Shown in pieces: positions 17,951-26,713 of a DNA stretch of 64,000 nucleotides (position 1 is the first letter of the stretch; each line of letters opens with the position of its first letter). Source of the stretch: Pandoraea commovens (lineage in GTDB: Bacteria; Pseudomonadota; Gammaproteobacteria; Burkholderiales; Burkholderiaceae); contig NZ_CABPSA010000006.1 in the NCBI RefSeq assembly GCF_902459615.1, forward strand, positions 124,001 to 188,000, read 5' to 3'. A program made the translations under genes and the position numbers. The notes beneath the pieces are model-generated. The model saw nothing but the letters and a program-made list of their open reading frames with translations. It was not told the DNA's origin and made no database searches.

Positions 17951-18532
17951 ATGATTGGCCGCATCTCCGGCACGCTGCTGGAAAAGAATCCGCCGCACAT
18001 CCTGGTCGATTGCCAGGGTGTGGGTTATGAAATCTCGGTGCCGATGAGCACTTTCTTCAACCTGCCGAACGTCGGTGAGCGCGTGACGTTGCTCACGCAG
18101 TTCATCGTGCGCGAAGACGCGCAACTGCTCTTCGGTTTCGGTTCGCCGGACGAGCGCAACACGTTCCGTGAATTGCTCAAGATTTCGGGCGTCGGTGCGC
18201 GCACCGCGCTGGCGATCCTCTCGGGCATGAGCGTGGCCGACATCGCGCAGGCCGTCACGTTGCAGGAGTCCGGACGTCTGACCAAGATCCCGGGCATCGG
18301 CAAGAAGACCGCCGAGCGTCTGCTGCTCGAACTCAAGGGCAAGCTCGGCGCGCAACTCGGCACCATCGCCGGGGTCGCCGCACCGCACGATCACAAGAGC
18401 GATGTCGTCAATGCGCTGCTCGCGCTGGGCTATTCCGACAAGGAAGCGCTTGCGGCGGTCAAGACCGTGCCCGACGGCACGAGCGTGTCGGATGGCATCA
18501 AACACGCGCTCAAGTCGCTGTCGAAGGCTTGA
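17951..18532 (+). CDS. ruvA: Holliday junction branch migration protein RuvA
   Basis: DNA-binding subunit of the RuvAB branch-migration complex, 193 residues, full length for the betaproteobacterial form. Domain I has [20 protein letters not shown]. Domain II has two helix-hairpin-helix motifs, [18 protein letters not shown] and [19 protein letters not shown]. Domain III, which contacts RuvB, ends [13 protein letters not shown]. What is odd is the context: ruvC is not upstream and ruvB is not downstream. The left neighbour is a low-GC ParA/HEPN module and the right neighbour a LysR gene. Confidence 0.97.
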   Translation: MIGRISGTLLEKNPPHILVDCQGVGYEISVPMSTFFNLPNVGERVTLLTQFIVREDAQLLFGFGSPDERNTFRELLKISGVGARTALAILSGMSVADIAQAVTLQESGRLTKIPGIGKKTAERLLLELKGKLGAQLGTIAGVAAPHDHKSDVVNALLALGYSDKEALAAVKTVPDGTSVSDGIKHALKSLSKA

Positions 18533-18627
18533 TCGATTCGCCCGCGCGGGCGCGCACCGGCCGGACGCGATTCATCTGGCGCAAGCACGGGAGTGGCAAG
18601 GGAGTGAACGCAGAGTGAGGAGGCGGC

Positions 18628-19536
18628 ATGCAACTGCGATGGCTTGAAGACTTCGTCGAACTGGCACGCACGCGCAGCTTCACGCGAGCGGCGGAGAACC
18701 GATTCGTCACGCATCCGGCATTCGGTCGACGCATTCGCGCGCTCGAAGAATGGGTGGGCACGCGTCTGGTCGAGCGGAGCAAACCGCTCGAACTCACGGC
18801 CGCCGGTACCGTATTTCTCGACGCAGCCACCAATGCGCTCGACATTCTTCACAGCGCCCGCACGCAGTTGCAGGACGCCGCCCCCACGCTTGAAAACAAC
18901 CTGAAGATCGCCACTGGCCGCACGCTGGCCGCGACGTTCTTCCCGGACTGGTACGACGAAACCGTCTCGCGCATCGGCTTCTTCACCGCGACACTGTCCA
19001 CTGGCGGGGCAGAGGAGGCCATCCTGCGGCTGGCTGCGGGCGAGGTCGATCTGCTGATCGTCTATTCCAGTGCACACACGCGGCTGCTTATCGATCAGGA
19101 CCGTTTCGACTGGCTGAGCGTGGCGCGTGAGGTGCTGGTGCCGGTCAGTGCGCTCGATGCGAAGGGACGGGCGAAGTATCGGCTCGCGGCCGGGCCGTCG
19201 CCCATTCCTTGGCTGGCATTCACGCGCACGCTGACGCTGCGTGCCGTGCTGGCTCGACATCTCGCGGAGATGCCGAACCGTCCGACGCTCAAGCCGGTTT
19301 ATCAGGCCGATTCATACGAAGCGATTCTCGCCATGGCGCGGCGCGGTGCGGGCATCGCCTGGCTGCCGCAGCGTCTGGTGGCCGACGACGTCGCACGGGG
19401 CACGCTCGCCATCGTCGGCGGGAAGGACTGGCAGATCGGCTTCGACATCGCGCTCTACCGGCGTCGGCATCAACCGCATCATGTGCTCGACGCCATCTGG
19501 CAGAGCGCGCGCCTTGCTGCTGGCGAAGACGCCTGA
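18628..19536 (+). CDS. LysR-family regulator (YjiE/HypT-like)
   Basis: Regulator of 302 residues with an N-terminal HTH (LEDFVELARTRSFTRAAENR, FGRRIRALEEWVG) and a C-terminal effector domain. The sequence around the HTH resembles the HypT/YjiE group, whose E. coli member responds to hypochlorite; that functional link is only a family resemblance. GGAGG precedes ATG 18628 by 7 bases. It lies 95 bases after ruvA on the same strand and converges with a MerR gene, so its target is not evident. Confidence 0.88.
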   Translation: MQLRWLEDFVELARTRSFTRAAENRFVTHPAFGRRIRALEEWVGTRLVERSKPLELTAAGTVFLDAATNALDILHSARTQLQDAAPTLENNLKIATGRTLAATFFPDWYDETVSRIGFFTATLSTGGAEEAILRLAAGEVDLLIVYSSAHTRLLIDQDRFDWLSVAREVLVPVSALDAKGRAKYRLAAGPSPIPWLAFTRTLTLRAVLARHLAEMPNRPTLKPVYQADSYEAILAMARRGAGIAWLPQRLVADDVARGTLAIVGGKDWQIGFDIALYRRRHQPHHVLDAIWQSARLAAGEDA

Positions 19537-19545
19537 GCGCAAGGT

Positions 19546-20610
19546 TTACCTCGCACCCATCGCCACCGCGACACCCTGCTTCACAAACTCCAGCAGGGGC
19601 GTGTCGATGAAGGATCCTTCCATCAGTTCGGGTTCGAGACGATGCGCTTCGCGGATCTTCATATGCGTGGCGGGATTGTCACCGGCATAGGCGCGGAAGT
19701 ACGTCAGCCATTGACGGATGAGCGCCTGCACTTGCGGCGCTTCGGGCGGCGAGCCAGCTTCCATTTGGTCGCGCAACGCCCCGATGAGGACCGGCCATTC
19801 GTTGGTGTGGTTGAGGTAATTGGCCGCGAGGAAGCGGTATTCCGCGTCATCGAGATACTTTCGGTAGATGCGTAGCTTGGTCTGCCCGAAAGCTTCCTTG
19901 ATGTACTGCATCACATCGTCGGTAATCCCCGTTTGCGATTGCATCGACGGCTCGCTGAGGTGCATCAGATTGAGCTTGGCGAGCAGACGTGCATCTCCGC
20001 CCGTATCGCGCTTGATCATCGCCATCCAGCGACGAGCGACCGCCTGCGCCGTCTCACCCGTCGATGGCTCCCCACGGGCTATCAGATCCCTCACCTCGGC
20101 CACAATCGCTGGCCAGTCCGATTCGTGCGCCTGCTTGTTCTGGTACAGCGGGAAGCGGGCGAGTTCGTCTTGCGAGAAGTATTTGTCGTACATGTTCATC
20201 AGCTCCAGCGTCGACAACCATTCGGCAAGTTCCGGGGCTTCGCCCGATCCCAACTGCGTTTGCAGTCGGAGGAGGCGTTCGCGCAGGCGGCTCGCATCGT
20301 CGATCTGATGCGTGAGCATGTCGATCTGCCGCGCGATGAGCGCATCAAGCCCGTCGTAAGCGCTTTGCCTGTCGTTGCTGCCGTTCGATGCATCCCGGTT
20401 TGCCAGCCATTGGCCGATGTCGGCGAGCGACATGCCGAAGCGACGCAGCGCCTGAATCTCATGCAGACGGGCGATGTCGCTCAGGTCATAGAGTCGATAA
20501 CCGGCATCGGAGCGCGCCGAAGGCGAGAGCAGGCCGAGCGTGTCGTAGTGGTGAAGCGCGCGCACCGTCAGGCCGCTACGTTTGGCTAATTCACCGACTT
20601 TGAGCCGCAT
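19546..20610 (-). CDS. MerR-family regulator with TipAS-like ligand domain
   Basis: Regulator of 354 residues. The N-terminal winged helix is canonical (MRLKVGELAKRSGLTVRALH, then YDTLGLLSPSARSDAGYRLY), followed by a dimerisation coiled coil to about residue 125. A long helical C-terminal domain with repeated MYDKYFSQDELARF-type segments resembles the drug-recognition TipAS domain. The start has GGGAG 7 bases upstream. Its own promoter carries a SoxR/MerR-style dyad, so it is probably autoregulated. No efflux or resistance gene is adjacent on its strand. Confidence 0.9.
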   Translation of the reverse strand: MRLKVGELAKRSGLTVRALHHYDTLGLLSPSARSDAGYRLYDLSDIARLHEIQALRRFGMSLADIGQWLANRDASNGSNDRQSAYDGLDALIARQIDMLTHQIDDASRLRERLLRLQTQLGSGEAPELAEWLSTLELMNMYDKYFSQDELARFPLYQNKQAHESDWPAIVAEVRDLIARGEPSTGETAQAVARRWMAMIKRDTGGDARLLAKLNLMHLSEPSMQSQTGITDDVMQYIKEAFGQTKLRIYRKYLDDAEYRFLAANYLNHTNEWPVLIGALRDQMEAGSPPEAPQVQALIRQWLTYFRAYAGDNPATHMKIREAHRLEPELMEGSFIDTPLLEFVKQGVAVAMGAR

Positions 20611-20641
20611 GGAAACTCCCGTGATCTTCTGGCGTGTGACA

Positions 20642-20672
20642 AGGCTGAAGCCTCACGCAACGTGAGGGTCAA
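20642..20672 (-). promoter_or_regulatory. MerR-type promoter with CCTCACG dyad
   Basis: On the minus strand a -35 TTGACC (20667-20672) is immediately followed by the dyad CCTCACG-TTG-CGTGAGG (20651-20667). The arrangement closely resembles MerR-family operators such as that of SoxR, where the dyad fills an over-long spacer. The -10 is poor. Autoregulation of the adjacent MerR gene is inferred. Confidence 0.65.
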
Positions 20673-20767
20673 GCGATTTTAAGCGGGATGAGGGATGTAT
20701 GGCTTTCGCCGGAGGTAGGGGAGTTCGAGACGTTGCGCGTCTTCCGCAAAGCGCTGGCCTGAAAGCA

Positions 20768-20793
20768 AAGGAGGCGCAATATTGCGCCTCCTT
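20768..20793 (-). terminator. Intrinsic terminator after kgtP
   Basis: A perfect 26-bp palindrome (AAGGAGGCGCAAT followed by ATTGCGCCTCCTT) lies 35 bases beyond the kgtP stop. On the minus strand it ends CTCCTTTGCTTT, an imperfect U-rich tail. Confidence 0.75.
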
Positions 20794-20828
20794 CGTAGTA
20801 CCGCTATTACCGCTGTATCAGCACGCGA

Positions 20829-22148
20829 TCAATGCTCGTGATGCAGATACTTCGCCTGACGCGGCAGGCGCAAGCTCACAACGAATGCCAGCACCATCAT
20901 GCCGGTGACGTACCAGTAGAACGTGGGCTCCATGCCAGCCTTCTTCAGACCCAGCGCGACATACTCTGCCGAGCCGCCGAAGATGGCGTTGGCGACCGCG
21001 TAGGCCAGACCCACACCCAGCGCGCGCACTTCGATCGGGAACATCTCGGCCTTCACGATGCCGCTGATCGACGTATAGAAGCTCACAATGGCGAGCGCCA
21101 GACAGATCAGCACGCCCGCAGCGATCGGGCTTTGCACCGTCTTGAGCGCCGTCAGGATCGGCACCGTGGCAATCGCACCGAGTGCACCGAACAGCAGCAT
21201 GTTGTTGCGGCGGCCAATCTTGTCCGAGAGCATGCCGAAGATCGGCTGCATGCACATGTAGACGAACAGGCAGACGGTCATGATGTAGCTCGCCGTCTTG
21301 ATCGGCATGCCCGCCGTGTTCACCAGATACTTTTGCATGTAAGTGGTGAACGTGTAGAAGATCAGCGAACCGCCAGCCGTGTAACCCAGCACCGTGAAGA
21401 ACGCAGCCTTGTGATGGCGGAACAGACCGGCGATCGACCCTGCATCGCGGTTGTTACGGCTCGCGCTCGTCGACGTCTCGTGCAGCGTACGACGCAGCAT
21501 CAGTGCCACCACTGCCGTGATCGCGCCGACCACGAACGGAATACGCCAGCCCCACGCTTTGAGTTCGGCTTCGCTGAGCAACTGCTGAAGAATCACGACC
21601 ACGAGCACTGCGAGCAACTGCCCGCCGATGAGCGTCACGTACTGGAACGACGAGAAGAAGCCGCGACGGCCCTTGAGCGCCACTTCACTCATGTACGTTG
21701 CCGTCGTGCCGTATTCGCCACCGACCGACAGACCTTGCAGCAAACGCGCGAACAGCAGCAGCGCGGGCGCCCAGTTGCCGATGCTGGCGTACGTCGGCAG
21801 CGCAGCGATCAGCAGCGAGCCGAGGCACATCATCATCACGGAGATGACCATGGAGTTCTTCCGGCCATTACGGTCGGCAATACGGCCGAAGATCCAGCCG
21901 CCGATGGGGCGCATCAGGAAGCCGGCCGCGAACACGCCAGCCGTGTTGAGCAACTGGGCGGTCGGGTCCGAACTGGGGAAGAACGCAGGCGCGAAGTAGA
22001 TCGCGCAGAAGGCATAGATGTAAAAGTCGAACCACTCGACCAGATTCCCGGAGGACGCCGCGACAATTGCGAACACGCGTTTGCGGACTTCTTCGGGGGT
22101 GGGCGGCTTGTTGTCGATTCCGGCGTTGGATGTAGCTGTGTCTCTCAT
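20829..22148 (-). CDS. kgtP: Alpha-ketoglutarate permease, MHS-family MFS
   Basis: Inner-membrane proton symporter of 439 residues for 2-oxoglutarate. Similarity to E. coli KgtP as I recall it is visible along the whole length: [17 protein letters not shown] in helix 1, [13 protein letters not shown] in loop 2-3, [34 protein letters not shown] and [18 protein letters not shown]-like sequence near the end. The ATG at 22148 matches the family's start; the open frame extends to 22691 but has no similarity. No regulator is adjacent; it is followed by a strong terminator, so it appears monocistronic. Confidence 0.93.
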   Translation of the reverse strand: MRDTATSNAGIDNKPPTPEEVRKRVFAIVAASSGNLVEWFDFYIYAFCAIYFAPAFFPSSDPTAQLLNTAGVFAAGFLMRPIGGWIFGRIADRNGRKNSMVISVMMMCLGSLLIAALPTYASIGNWAPALLLFARLLQGLSVGGEYGTTATYMSEVALKGRRGFFSSFQYVTLIGGQLLAVLVVVILQQLLSEAELKAWGWRIPFVVGAITAVVALMLRRTLHETSTSASRNNRDAGSIAGLFRHHKAAFFTVLGYTAGGSLIFYTFTTYMQKYLVNTAGMPIKTASYIMTVCLFVYMCMQPIFGMLSDKIGRRNNMLLFGALGAIATVPILTALKTVQSPIAAGVLICLALAIVSFYTSISGIVKAEMFPIEVRALGVGLAYAVANAIFGGSAEYVALGLKKAGMEPTFYWYVTGMMVLAFVVSLRLPRQAKYLHHEH

Positions 22149-22629
22149 TTCTACTGACGATGGGGGCATCGCATTGATAACTACGTTTACAACATGACGC
22201 AGATCCGCTCGTTCGCCTCGATAACACTTCATATACGAAGGAATAAGCTTATCGCGTCGCGGGGGCGGGCCAACTATAGCGGGTGACAGCGGGAACAGAC
22301 AATGCCCGGACGCCGGATTGATTATTGTGAATATAGAAACAATCGGGTGAATTGTTGCGTCGCAGCATGATGATGACGCCCACCGGGCGGACGTTTGCGC
22401 CGCGCGTCGGGCGTTTCGACAGACGGGACGATGCCCTGAAAAACCACAAAATATTTTTCTGCAATGGAAGTGATCCGAGGCATCGGCGCTTCTCATCTGG
22501 CGAGATCTCGCCCGGGGGACGTATGCTGCGCGGCGCACCGTTGCCGTTTGTCTATGACGCGACACGAGGATATTGATCCGGCGTCGGCGGGGTGACCAAT
22601 ACCCGGCGCACGACGCGATCAGCGAACGC
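22149..22629. other. Gene-free interval upstream of kgtP
   Basis: 481 bases without a credible gene. The half nearest kgtP is AT-rich and must hold its promoter; short dyads of the ATTGT/ACAAT type occur around 22320-22355. A 71-codon open frame at 22249-22464 has no coding character. I see nothing else. Confidence 0.5.
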
Positions 22630-23490
22630 TCACACCATCGGGCCTTCGATGAATTGAAGCGCGACGTGGAAGGCGTCTTTCGCCGCGACAAGGATCGAGC
22701 CGTCGTCGAGCGTCTTCCACGGCACGCCGTGCTGGCGCAGTGTCGCTTCCGTTTGCGAGAGCGCGCGCGTGCGAAGCACCAGCGCTACGCCGCGTTCACT
22801 GCCGTCGTTCGTCGTCTCGACGTCACCGAAACGACGTGCGGCGTCGAGCGGGCTGACGATCTGCACCCGAGCGCGACCGGCGGTGAACGCGTAACCGTTT
22901 CCATCGATCTCGGAAAGCACGCCAGGACCGAAGGCACGGTCGTAGAGTGCGGCCGTCTGCGCCGGATTCGGCGAACTGATCACATAGCCGACGATGTCGG
23001 TCACACCGTTCGGATGTTCGCGCCATTCGTCGCGCCACACATGTTCGGGCGTCAGGTGATGGCAGAAGAACACACGACCGTTACGCACGAGATCGCTTGC
23101 CACGCGGACGGTGCGAAAGCGTGCGTCTTGCGTCGTGCCATCCGGCAGATGAACGGGGCGGAAGAACTCGGCAGGCGTTTCCACGCCGATGTCGCGCGCT
23201 TGCAATGCGGCGAAAACGCCGTGGACATCCTGTGTTTTGAAGCAAAGGCCGGTGAGGCCGAGTGGCGCTTGCATCACGTCCGGGCGGACCGTGGATTTGC
23301 CCGCCTCGTAGCCAAGTAGCTCAAGATAGTTCTCGCCGAAGATCGCGAGGTGGTTGCTGGAGCCGAGCGAGTGATGGCCGCGCTCGGTCAGTGCGAATCC
23401 CAGACGACGGTACGTCTCGACGGACACTTCGAGATCGCCTTTGACGTTGACCACGACGTGATCGAGAACCGGGAGAGGGAGCGAGTTCAT
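22630..23490 (-). CDS. VOC/glyoxalase-like domain protein
   Basis: A 286-residue protein of the vicinal-oxygen-chelate superfamily (Glyoxalase_3-like). It has two betaalphabetabetabeta modules: [20 protein letters not shown] near the N-terminus and [20 protein letters not shown] in the middle. The family includes lyases, isomerases and dioxygenases, and no substrate can be named. ATG 23490 follows AAGG 7 bases upstream. A LysR gene on the same strand ends 26 bases before it, so the two may be co-transcribed. Confidence 0.85.
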   Translation of the reverse strand: MNSLPLPVLDHVVVNVKGDLEVSVETYRRLGFALTERGHHSLGSSNHLAIFGENYLELLGYEAGKSTVRPDVMQAPLGLTGLCFKTQDVHGVFAALQARDIGVETPAEFFRPVHLPDGTTQDARFRTVRVASDLVRNGRVFFCHHLTPEHVWRDEWREHPNGVTDIVGYVISSPNPAQTAALYDRAFGPGVLSEIDGNGYAFTAGRARVQIVSPLDAARRFGDVETTNDGSERGVALVLRTRALSQTEATLRQHGVPWKTLDDGSILVAAKDAFHVALQFIEGPMV

Positions 23491-23516
23491 GTTTGACCTT
23501 CGGTGCTTTCGACAAA

Positions 23517-24458
23517 TTAGCGGGAAGTCGTCGATTCTCGCACCGATCGCTTGCGCGCTGTTCCACCGGTTTCCAAATGGGCGACAAGATGATCGGAGAA
23601 CGCTTTGACTTTCGCCGTCAGCGCTCGCCGCGACGGGTAGACAAGATAGAGCCCGGCCTGTGCGTCGCCGCCATCGACCGGCATGCTGAGCAGTTGGCCG
23701 CTCGCGACTTCGGCGTCGCAAGTATGCGCGGGCAGCACTGCCATCCCCGCACCGTGCAAGGCCAGTTGTTTTAGCAGCGCGAAGCTGTTGGTGGCGACCG
23801 CATGGTCCTGCTGCGGCGGGACGAGTGCCGGGGATCGGGGCGTCGATGCCGACGCGGAACGCGGCTTGAAAACCAGTCGCGGGATGTCATGCGAATCGCT
23901 GCGCCCACGGCTTGAGCCGCGCTTTCGCATCGCCCTCTCGAACACCGGACTTGCAAAGCGCGCGAAGCCGAACGTGGCGATGCGACGCGCAACGATGTGA
24001 TCGCCGCCGGGCTGGCCGCCGCGAATCGCCATGTCCAGATTGTCGTCGACGAAATCGCTCACGCTGTCGTCCACCAGCACGTCGAAGCGAACGCGCGGAT
24101 GCGCTTCGCGGAATGTCGCGATGGCCTGACTGAGTGCGTCGAACGGAAAGTCGAACGGCACACCGAGGCGTATCGAACCGCTCAGGGGGCGGCGCCCGGA
24201 GGCATCGGCTTCACCGAATTGTTCGGCCTCGCGAAGCGTCCTGATCGCGCGTGCCGCACGCTCGAAGTAGTCGCGGCCGTCGTCCGTGAGCGCGATACGT
24301 CGCGTGGTGCGTCGAAGCAATATCACGCCCAGATGCGCTTCGAGCGATGCGACGCGCGCACTGAGCGTCGAGCGCGGAATTTCCAGCGTGCGCGCTGCGG
24401 CCGAGAACGAACCGCACTCGACGACGGTGACGAACGCCAGCGTTCCATTGAGATCCAT
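23517..24458 (-). CDS. LysR-family regulator
   Basis: Regulator of 313 residues from the CrgA/DmlR-like subgroup: MDLNGTLAFVTVVECGSFSA then ARTLEIPRSTLSARVASLE, and LLRRTTRRIALTDDGRDYFE. The effector domain contains AIRGGQPGGDHIVARRIATF, typical of that group. It faces a cupin gene across a 115-base interval that holds a 19-bp palindrome, and lies just upstream of the VOC gene, so either or both may be its targets. Confidence 0.9.
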   Translation of the reverse strand: MDLNGTLAFVTVVECGSFSAAARTLEIPRSTLSARVASLEAHLGVILLRRTTRRIALTDDGRDYFERAARAIRTLREAEQFGEADASGRRPLSGSIRLGVPFDFPFDALSQAIATFREAHPRVRFDVLVDDSVSDFVDDNLDMAIRGGQPGGDHIVARRIATFGFARFASPVFERAMRKRGSSRGRSDSHDIPRLVFKPRSASASTPRSPALVPPQQDHAVATNSFALLKQLALHGAGMAVLPAHTCDAEVASGQLLSMPVDGGDAQAGLYLVYPSRRALTAKVKAFSDHLVAHLETGGTARKRSVRESTTSR

Positions 24459-24468
24459 TGTCCATTCC

Positions 24469-24487
24469 ATTGGCAAGTCTTGCCAAT
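24469..24487. promoter_or_regulatory. 19-bp palindromic operator, LysR / cupin intergenic
   Basis: Perfect palindrome ATTGGCAAG-T-CTTGCCAAT, starting 11 bases upstream of the LysR start codon. Its position would allow simultaneous autoregulation and control of the divergent cupin gene. That the adjacent LysR binds it is inference. Confidence 0.65.
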
Positions 24488-24573
24488 TTTAGACGTCTTT
24501 TCTCTCAGGTGATCGGCAGCCAGAATGACGACATTCCCCCCGATCTCAATCACACGAAGGAGTGTCACGTTCC

Positions 24574-25008
24574 ATGAAGTCTGAATTCAACCCGTCCGCC
24601 GATGTCGTGTCGTTTGCCAACATGGATGTGCGGCTCATTGCCGGGGTGCACGATCACGATGAGCGGGATCTCACGCTCATGGACATGACCGTGAACCCGC
24701 AAGGCGGCGCGCCGATGCATCGTTCGCTCGACGAAGAGAAGACGTTTGTGATGACACATGGGCGGTTGCGTTTCACCGTAGGCGCCACGACGCGCGACGT
24801 CGTTGCGGGCGATACCGTGAATGTGGCAAAGGGCGACGTGCACGGCTTCGTCAACGAGCAAGACATGTTGGCGCGCATGTTGCTGGTGTCCACCCCGGCG
24901 CGTCACGATGCGTTCTTCCGTGCCATGGCGGCGCTGCCTGTGCCGCACGACCCGCAGGCGGTGCGCGAGGTGTGTGAGACGTTCCGTCAGGAAATCGTTG
25001 GCCTCTGA
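24574..25008 (+). CDS. Cupin-domain protein
   Basis: Single-domain cupin of 144 residues. Motif 1 is PMHRSLDEEKTFVMTHGRL and motif 2 DTVNVAKGDVHGFVNEQ, with histidine and glutamate ligands for a metal. Cytoplasmic; the enzymatic or regulatory role is unknown. AAGGAG lies 11 bases before ATG 24574. A GTG at 24562 is also open but overlaps the ribosome site. The divergent LysR and shared palindrome suggest regulated expression. Confidence 0.85.
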   Translation: MKSEFNPSADVVSFANMDVRLIAGVHDHDERDLTLMDMTVNPQGGAPMHRSLDEEKTFVMTHGRLRFTVGATTRDVVAGDTVNVAKGDVHGFVNEQDMLARMLLVSTPARHDAFFRAMAALPVPHDPQAVREVCETFRQEIVGL

Positions 25009-25035
25009 GCGCAGGGCGGTTGGCGCAATGACGCC

Positions 25036-25830
25036 TTACCGGTCGAACGGCACCCCGGCGGCACGCAGACGTCGCATGGCGCTGTCCAGATGCGCGCGCG
25101 CACTTTGCGGGTCACCCGCGCGCATCTCGGCGGCGGTGCGTCGTGCGATGGCCTCGGGGACCGGACGAAGCTCCCGCCCCGTGCTCATCGCCTTGCACTG
25201 CACTTCGCAGGCGCGCTCCAGATAGTAGAGGTCGTCCCACGCTTCGGCGATGTTCGGTCCCGCGACCATCACGCCGTGATGCTTCATGAAGACGATGTCG
25301 GCGTCGCCCATCGCCGCGGCGATGCGGTCACCTTCCTCGTTGCCGAGCGCGAGACCGTTGTAGTTGGTGTCGAGCACCGTTCGTCCGTAGAACTTGAGCG
25401 CCGTTTGTCCCGCCCAGACGAGTGGCTCGCCTTCGCTCATCGCCAGCGCCGTCGCCCAGGGCATGTGCGTGTGGAAGGCCGCCCGCACGCGCGGGTTCGC
25501 CTTGTGCAGGCGCGCGTGGATGTAGAACGCGGTGGCTTCGGGCACCCCGTCGCCCGCCACGACATGACCGTCGAGATCGCAGACGAGCAGGCTCGACGCC
25601 GTGATCTCCTCGAAGGCCAGCCCGAACGGGTTCACGAGAAACCATCGGTCGCTGCCGGGCAACATCGCCGAGAAGTGATTGCAGATGCCTTCCTCGAAGC
25701 CATGCATCGCGGCTAGCCGGAAGCAGGCCGCGAGCTCTTCGCGCGCGGTGCGTACGTCGGGCGTGTCGAGATCCACGTCATCGACGCACAGCGACGCGTC
25801 GTCGGCGTTCAGCGAGAGGGTGTGCGCCAT
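25036..25830 (-). CDS. Class II aldolase/adducin family protein
   Basis: Zinc-dependent aldolase-fold protein of 264 residues. The metal ligands are visible in AFHTHMPWATAL (HxH) and MKHHGVMVAG, and the phosphate/substrate loop includes ICNHFSAMLPGS. Members split sugar phosphates or decarboxylate hydroxy-oxo acids; the substrate here is not known. GAGGAG lies 6 bases before the ATG. It lies 53 bases downstream of a HAD-family gene on the same strand, so the pair may form a small catabolic operon. Confidence 0.9.
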   Translation of the reverse strand: MAHTLSLNADDASLCVDDVDLDTPDVRTAREELAACFRLAAMHGFEEGICNHFSAMLPGSDRWFLVNPFGLAFEEITASSLLVCDLDGHVVAGDGVPEATAFYIHARLHKANPRVRAAFHTHMPWATALAMSEGEPLVWAGQTALKFYGRTVLDTNYNGLALGNEEGDRIAAAMGDADIVFMKHHGVMVAGPNIAEAWDDLYYLERACEVQCKAMSTGRELRPVPEAIARRTAAEMRAGDPQSARAHLDSAMRRLRAAGVPFDR

Positions 25831-25883
25831 GTCGGTCTCCTCGTGATCGGTAGCATTAGGCAGCGTCTGGTGACGTCGAGCGC

Positions 25884-26603
25884 TTACCAGCCGAATCCGT
25901 CAAGCAACGGTACCACGGTGTCGAGCGTGGCAATGGTCACGTCCGGCGTGTAATCGGGCAGCGGCCGACGTCCGGTGCCGCGATCCACCCATACGCACCG
26001 GAAGCCGATATCGCGCGCTGCCGCGTGGTCCAGATGCGGGCTGGCGCAGATGTGGACGACGTCGTCCTTCGTCACGCCGAGTTGTTGGTGCGCGTAATCG
26101 AACAGACGGCGATTCGGCTTGTACGCCCCGGCTTGCTGCGCGGTGATCACGCGATCGATATGGCCGCCGAGTTGCGCGACATTGCCCGCGATGATGTCGT
26201 CGTCCGTGTTGGAGACGATGCACAGCCGGTAGCCGCGCGCCTTAAGTGCGGCCAGCGTCGGCACGACTTCCGGGAACGGCGGCATGGCCGAGATGTTGTC
26301 CGTCAGCACGCCGATGTCCTGCGGCGACGCTTGCAAGCCAAGATCCTGCAACGCAAGACGAAGTCCCTCGCCTGCGACCTCACGAAACGCACGGTGCGGT
26401 GGCGTTTGCTCCAGCGCGTGCTCGTGATGGTCGAACGTGGCGATCAGATCGGACGTGCCGATGTTGTGACCGGGCTTGCTTTGCAGAATGCGTGTGACCG
26501 CGTCGCGCAGCCCTTCGTCCCATTGAATGAGCGTGCCGTAGCAATCGAAGGTGAGCCATTGCGGACGCGGGCTGTGTTGCAGCGAAGTGGACGGTTGGGG
26601 CAT
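25884..26603 (-). CDS. HAD hydrolase, haloacid dehalogenase type II-like
   Basis: A 239-residue HAD-superfamily enzyme. Motif I is LTFDCYGTLIQW with the nucleophilic Asp. Motif II is IVSNTDDD, the motif III lysine lies in GAYKPNRRLF, and the motif IV region is CASPHLDHAAARD. The sequence resembles type II haloacid dehalogenases, but this subgroup also includes phosphatases, so the substrate is open. GGAG lies 8 bases before the start. It is divergent from a LysR gene and probably co-transcribed with the aldolase. Confidence 0.88.
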   Translation of the reverse strand: MPQPSTSLQHSPRPQWLTFDCYGTLIQWDEGLRDAVTRILQSKPGHNIGTSDLIATFDHHEHALEQTPPHRAFREVAGEGLRLALQDLGLQASPQDIGVLTDNISAMPPFPEVVPTLAALKARGYRLCIVSNTDDDIIAGNVAQLGGHIDRVITAQQAGAYKPNRRLFDYAHQQLGVTKDDVVHICASPHLDHAAARDIGFRCVWVDRGTGRRPLPDYTPDVTIATLDTVVPLLDGFGW

Positions 26604-26652
26604 GACGAGACTCCATGTCGATAACGGGATGACGTCAGCGTAGTCGTTTCAC

Positions 26653-26695
26653 TTCATATTCTGAAATTAAATTAAAATTCAATACTTATCGAATT
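26653..26695. promoter_or_regulatory. Two short dyads in the HAD / LysR intergenic region
   Basis: In an AT-rich 110-base interval, TTCA-N5-TGAA lies at 26653-26665 and AATTC-N10-GAATT at 26676-26695. Both match the T-N11-A style of LysR recognition sites. Binding is inferred. Confidence 0.5.
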
Positions 26696-26713
26696 CGTAA
26701 ATATGGTGCCGCC

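Noticed and set aside
18539-18552. 14-bp palindrome CGCCCGCGCGGGCG after ruvA as a terminator
   Set aside because: No T-tract follows and such GC palindromes arise by chance at this base composition.
20832-22157. 441-codon open frame antisense to kgtP
   Set aside because: Shadow of the permease frame; hydrophilic, repetitive composition and no recognisable domain.
22249-22464. 71-codon open frame upstream of kgtP
   Set aside because: No ribosome site, no conserved pattern, and the interval must contain the kgtP promoter.
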